DNA from: an uncultured Massilia sp.
Lineage (GTDB): Bacteria > Pseudomonadota > Gammaproteobacteria > Burkholderiales > Burkholderiaceae
Direction of reading: 5' to 3'
Assembly: GCA_946886065.1 (NCBI GenBank)
Contig: CAMPHU010000051.1
Location: 1 to 24,768 of the forward strand
Length of the DNA stretch: 24,768 nucleotides
The notes beneath the pieces were generated by a model. The model saw nothing but the letters and a program-made list of their open reading frames with translations, made no database searches and was not told the origin of the DNA. Shown piece by piece: positions 21,192-24,768 of the stretch; position 1 is the stretch's first letter; each line of letters starts with the position of its first letter. The position numbers were made by a program, and so were the translations under genes.

Positions 21192-22502
21192 ATGACGAGC
21201 GAGGCGCCGCTTTACCGGAATCACGTACTGCTGTTGTCGCAGAACTTTACGATCAAGGATAACCAGGACGAACTGCAACTGCACGCCCACAAATACGATT
21301 TCGACTTCCGGTTTTTTTGCGAAGTCAAAGATTTCGTCAATGCCGTGGAAGCCGACACCGGCAACAGCCTGTTCGTGATCGACCTCGATGCGCTGCACAA
21401 CATGCAGTCGGACATGGAGGAAAAGCGCAAGACCCTGCTGCTGGGCGAACTGCTGCAGCGCCTGCCCGCCAACCAGTCCTACGTCTACCTGCAAAGCGCG
21501 CGCCAGGGCAGCCGCTTCCTTCTCCAGCAGCGCCTGGTCGACAGCAACTGCCTGGCCTATGCGGAAAAGCCGATTCCGAACGATGTGCTGGTCGATAAGC
21601 TGTTCAACCTCTTCATCCAGAAAAAGCGCGGCGACCTGATCCGCCTGATGGTGCTGGGCGATATCCCCGGCCTGGACGAGGGCGCGCTGCTGCGCCGGCG
21701 CCTGGAGCTGCTGCGCCATGCGGACGCCCAGACCCTGCACCTGCGGGTGAAGGACGTCCAGCCGGAGCTGGTCCTGATCACCGAGGCCGAGTTCGAGCGC
21801 AACGAAGCCATCGTCCGCATCCTCAAGAAGAATGTCGAAGCCGACCCGGTGCGCGAGATCGTGCTGCTGCAGCAGCGCCTGGATGCGAACCTGACCCGGC
21901 GCGCCCTGGCCGGCGGCTTCGACGCCATCATGCAGGCGACCGAGCCGGTGCTGCTGGCTGGGCAGCTGATCAACCGCGCGGACAAGATCCGCGTCAACAA
22001 GGACCTGATCGGCAAGGACCGCGCCACCGGGCTGCTGAACAAGGTCGGCCTGCAGAAGAAGGCCCAGGAACTGGTGCGCCAGGCGGCGCGCGAGGAAGTG
22101 CCGCTGAGCCTGGGCGTGGTCGACATCGACAAGTTCAAGACCATCAACGACACCTGGGGCCACCATTTCGGCGACATCGTGATCAAGCGCCTGTCGCTGG
22201 CGCTGGCCCAGCACGTGGAAGAGGGCGACCTGCTGAGCCGCTTCGGCGGCGAGGAGTTCGTGGTGGTGTTCTGGAACACCACCCTGGAGGAGGGGCAGCG
22301 CCGCCTGGACGCCATGCGGCGCTCGTTCTGCGCCACGGCCTTCGAGGTCGCGCCCGGCGACGTGCGCCATTTCTCGTTCAGCGGCGGCATGGCCGCCTTC
22401 CCCGAGTACAAGAGCGAGAACGAGCTGTTCCTGCGCGCCGACGCGATGCTCTACGAAGCCAAGGAGAACGGGCGCAACCAGGTTTGTATCCATCCGCTCT
22501 AA
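21192..22502 (+). CDS. Diguanylate cyclase with two receiver-like N-terminal domains
   Basis: A 436-residue protein predicted to make cyclic di-GMP from two GTP. Residues about 275-436 are a GGDEF domain with D311 (DIDKFK), NDTWGHHFGD and the active-site motif GGEEF (352-356). The inhibitory I-site RxxD, normally ending five residues before the motif, reads E343-E-G-D346, so product inhibition is probably absent. Residues about 10-140 look like a receiver domain with the candidate phospho-acceptor D64 (FVIDLDA) and K126 in AEKPI; about 148-265 look like a second, degenerate receiver. No membrane helix is seen. It begins 151 bp after the rightward operon, beyond a hairpin, so it is probably a separate unit and not part of the pathway. 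Confidence 0.88.
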   Translation: MTSEAPLYRNHVLLLSQNFTIKDNQDELQLHAHKYDFDFRFFCEVKDFVNAVEADTGNSLFVIDLDALHNMQSDMEEKRKTLLLGELLQRLPANQSYVYLQSARQGSRFLLQQRLVDSNCLAYAEKPIPNDVLVDKLFNLFIQKKRGDLIRLMVLGDIPGLDEGALLRRRLELLRHADAQTLHLRVKDVQPELVLITEAEFERNEAIVRILKKNVEADPVREIVLLQQRLDANLTRRALAGGFDAIMQATEPVLLAGQLINRADKIRVNKDLIGKDRATGLLNKVGLQKKAQELVRQAAREEVPLSLGVVDIDKFKTINDTWGHHFGDIVIKRLSLALAQHVEEGDLLSRFGGEEFVVVFWNTTLEEGQRRLDAMRRSFCATAFEVAPGDVRHFSFSGGMAAFPEYKSENELFLRADAMLYEAKENGRNQVCIHPL

Positions 22503-22533
22503 GCTGGCAACGTGCTTTTTCCAGGAGCCAGCC

Positions 22534-23600
22534 ATGTCACGATCCAGGCATTCCCCGCAGCGCTCTGCGCCACTTGACGCCAAGCCCGCGTCGCAGGTGC
22601 GCAGGCAATTCGCCCCGCTCGCGGAGAAATTGCAGGCGGCGCGCAGCGTAACGGCGACCTGGGACAGCGCGCACGAGGAAGCCGAGCGCCTGGCGAAGGC
22701 CGGACTCGTCCCCCTGAGCGCAAGCGTTGACGAGCGCATGAAGCAGCTGCTGCTGGTGCTGGACCGCGAACATGGATCGGAGGCGCTCGACGAGGACGAG
22801 CGCGACACGCTGTCCCGCTTCATCTTGACCGGGCGCTCGCGCTGCTGGATGAAGCGGACGATCCCGAGCTTGAAGCATTGTGCGACCGTCACGCCGGCGA
22901 ACAGCCGTTTGACGACGACGACGATGCCGATGAGGACGATGGCGCCGACGGGGGATTGCGGGCGGCGCTGAGCGAGATGCTGGGCGAGGAGATCGGCGAA
23001 GACATCGACCTGAATACGCCGGAGGGACGGGAAACGATCCTGGAGCTGCTGGAAGAGGACGAGCAAATGGAGAGGGCGCGCGCGGAGCGGCGCCTGGCTG
23101 CCATGGAGCGGGCCGACGCCGCCTGGGCCGCGGACAGCGAGCGGATCAAGGAAATCGTATCTACGCTCTTCGCTCGCCTCGGTCCGGCGCTGGAAGCCGC
23201 CCCGGCGCAGGATCTGCTGCCGCGCTCCCGCGCCGCCCACGAAGCCGGGGACCTGGCCGGCCTCCTGGCGGTGCAGTTCGAGGCCGAGCAGCTCGGCCTG
23301 GCGGAGCGCATCAACGAAAAGCAGCTGGCCGAGTGCGTGAAGCTACTGGAAGAAGAACTCAGGTTCCTGGAACGCGAAAGCGCCGCCATGGAAGGCGAGG
23401 CAGCGCGTCTCCTTTCCCTGAGCGGCACTCCCGTCCGGCATCCGCCCCCCGGGATGCTGCTGATCGAGCTGAGGGCGGATATCGAGGAGCTGAAGGAACA
23501 GGACGCCGAACTGCAGCGCGACCTGGCCATCGTGCAGGATCCGGCCGGACTGAAAGCCTGGATCCGGGCGCTCGACGATGTCGGCGACGATCCGGACTGA
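22534..23600 (+). pseudogene. Frameshifted DnaJ-like (degenerate J-domain) protein gene
   Basis: Two overlapping frames together look like one protein of about 355 residues. The first frame starts at ATG 22534 (AGGAG 6 bases upstream) and reads sensibly to SRFILT near 22830. The second frame reads sensibly from RALALLDEADDPELEALCDR (22833 on) to TGA 23598-23600. One missing base in ACCGGGCG (22828-22835) would join them. The C-terminal part contains a segment (about 23140-23290: FARLGPALEAAP then RAAHEAGDLAGLLAVQFEAE) resembling the J-domain-like C-terminus of certain proteobacterial DnaJ homologues, but the HPD tripeptide is missing. An Asp-rich stretch (FDDDDDADEDD) lies near 22908-22940. 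There is no slippery heptamer, so a mutation or sequencing error is more likely than programmed frameshifting. Confidence 0.65.
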
Positions 23601-23640
23601 GGGCCGGATCAGTTGTCTTCCTTGCGCGGAACCAGGTTCT

Positions 23641-24768
23641 TCAAGCCGCCCGTGCCGTCAAGGCCCGGACAGGAAGCTTGCGCTGAACGGCCGGCGCCGC
23701 CGCATGACCGCCTTCCAGCTGGAACACGCTCGCCACTTCCGCAAGGTGGCGCGCCTGCTCCGACATCGCCTGCGAGGCCGCCGCCGCTTCTTCCACCAGG
23801 GCCGCGTTCTGCTGGGTGCCCTGGTCCATGCCGGTGATGGCGAGGTTGATCTGGTCGATGCCGGCGCTCTGCTCGCGGCTGGCGGCCAGGATCTCGCTCA
23901 TGATGGCGGTAACGCGCTTGACGCTATCGACCACCTCGTTCATGGTCGCCCCGGCTTCGTTCACCAGCTTGCTGCCGACGCCGACCTGGCCCACCGAGTC
24001 GCCGATCAGTTCCTTGATTTCCTTGGCGGCGGCGGCCGAGCGCTGCGCCAGGTTGCGCACTTCCGAGGCCACCACGGCGAAGCCGCGGCCTTGCTCGCCG
24101 GCGCGCGCCGCTTCCACCGCCGCATTCAGGGCCAGGATATTGGTCTGGAAGGCGATGCTGTCGATCACGCCGATGATGTCGACGATCTTGCGCGAGGAGG
24201 CGTCGATCGCGCCCATGGTGTCGACCACCCGCGCCACCACCGCGCCGCCCTTGGCCGCGATGCCGGAAGCGTTGACGGCGAGGTCGTTGGCCTCGCGCGC
24301 ATTGTCGGCGTTCTGGCGCACGGTGGCGGTCAGCTCCTCCATCGAGGAGGCGGTTTCTTCCAGCGAACCGGCCTGCTGCTCGGTGCGCTCGGACAGGTCC
24401 TGGTTGCCGGCCGCGATCTGGCCGGAGACGCTGGCGATGGTCTGGGTGCCGTGGCGCAGCTCGCCGATCACGCGCGCCAGGTTGTCGCGCATGGTGCGCA
24501 TCGCGTGCAGCAGGCTGCTGTCGTCGCCCGCGCGCAGGTCGATCGCCACCGCCAGGTTGCCGGCCGCGATCTCGGACGCCAGGTGCTGGGCCTCGGCCGG
24601 CTCCGCGCCCAGCTGGAGGCTGAGGCGGCGGTAGACTGCGAACAGCCCGCCCGCCACCAGGGCCACCGAGGCCAGCAGGAGCAGGACAGCGACCAGGAAG
24701 GCTTGGCGGCTGGCTTCCTCGGCCTTCGCCACGGCTTGCCCGGTGCGCTCGTCCAGCAGGCCGAGGAA
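23641..24768 (-). CDS. Methyl-accepting chemotaxis protein, N-terminus outside the window
   Basis: The reading frame stays open to the window edge, so this is the C-terminal 375 residues of a longer receptor. It shows the second transmembrane helix ([19 protein letters not shown]), a HAMP domain beginning [16 protein letters not shown], and the full cytoplasmic signalling domain with the conserved hairpin tip [20 protein letters not shown] and [20 protein letters not shown]. The C-terminus ([10 protein letters not shown]) lacks a CheR-binding pentapeptide of the NWETF type. The ligand-binding domain is not visible. It runs convergently with the DnaJ-like gene, with only 40 bp between the stops. 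It relays signals to CheA/CheW and is unrelated to the biosynthetic locus as far as I can see. Confidence 0.93.
   Translation of the reverse strand, partial: FLGLLDERTGQAVAKAEEASRQAFLVAVLLLLASVALVAGGLFAVYRRLSLQLGAEPAEAQHLASEIAAGNLAVAIDLRAGDDSSLLHAMRTMRDNLARVIGELRHGTQTIASVSGQIAAGNQDLSERTEQQAGSLEETASSMEELTATVRQNADNAREANDLAVNASGIAAKGGAVVARVVDTMGAIDASSRKIVDIIGVIDSIAFQTNILALNAAVEAARAGEQGRGFAVVASEVRNLAQRSAAAAKEIKELIGDSVGQVGVGSKLVNEAGATMNEVVDSVKRVTAIMSEILAASREQSAGIDQINLAITGMDQGTQQNAALVEEAAAASQAMSEQARHLAEVASVFQLEGGHAAAPAVQRKLPVRALTARAA

Noticed and set aside
22825..22840. Programmed frameshift in the DnaJ-like gene
   Set aside because: There is no X-XXY-YYZ slippery heptamer or A-rich slip site where the frame must change, so a deletion or sequencing error is more likely.

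Overview
The window looks like chromosomal DNA of a GC-rich betaproteobacterium. The Oxalobacteraceae (Massilia/Duganella/Janthinobacterium group) is my best guess, from codon use, regulator types and the accessory gene content; this is inference, as there is no rRNA or other phylogenetic marker here. I see no tRNA, rRNA, CRISPR array, insertion sequence or phage gene.

Layout. Positions 1-3352 hold regulators: an AraC/GyrI-like regulator (-), an HxlR regulator (-), then a TetR regulator, a 40-residue membrane peptide and a LuxR-type regulator (all +). The HxlR/TetR divergent spacer carries a near-perfect 17-bp operator-like palindrome and three tandem 13-bp repeats. Positions 3362-21040 form one large locus of two divergent operons leaving a shared 243-bp control region (13224-13466) that contains a 28-bp near-perfect palindrome. 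The leftward operon has ten tightly packed genes: a ubiquitin-like sulfur carrier ending in Gly-Gly, a rhodanese-MoeB/ThiF fusion, a small HemJ/CopD-like membrane protein, a class III aminotransferase fused to an acyl-ACP-reductase-like domain, a fatty acid hydroxylase, an SCP2-like lipid carrier, an APC permease, a ferritin-like diiron enzyme, an AlkB-like hydroxylase/desaturase and a PF10118-type diiron protein. The rightward operon has a ferredoxin-reductase fusion, a second AlkB-like enzyme, an MMPL/RND transporter fused to a LolA-like periplasmic domain, an outer-membrane barrel and a possible patatin-like protein. Positions 21192-24768 hold a diguanylate cyclase, a frameshifted DnaJ-like gene and a partial chemotaxis receptor.

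How the genes may work together (inference). The fusion enzyme could turn an acyl thioester into an aldehyde and then an amine. Five diiron-type enzymes, fed by a single flavin/2Fe-2S reductase, could hydroxylate, desaturate or N-oxidise the chain. The sulfur carrier and its activating enzyme could add sulfur or form a thiocarboxylate. The SCP2 protein, MMPL-LolA fusion and outer-membrane barrel could move a hydrophobic product to the cell surface. The LuxR regulator next to the end of the leftward operon, together with the palindrome between the operons, suggests density- or signal-controlled expression. No ketosynthase, NRPS, acyl carrier protein or acyl-CoA ligase is present, so the acyl chain would come from primary metabolism. 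I do not recognise this as a characterised pathway; it is the main candidate for an undescribed system here.
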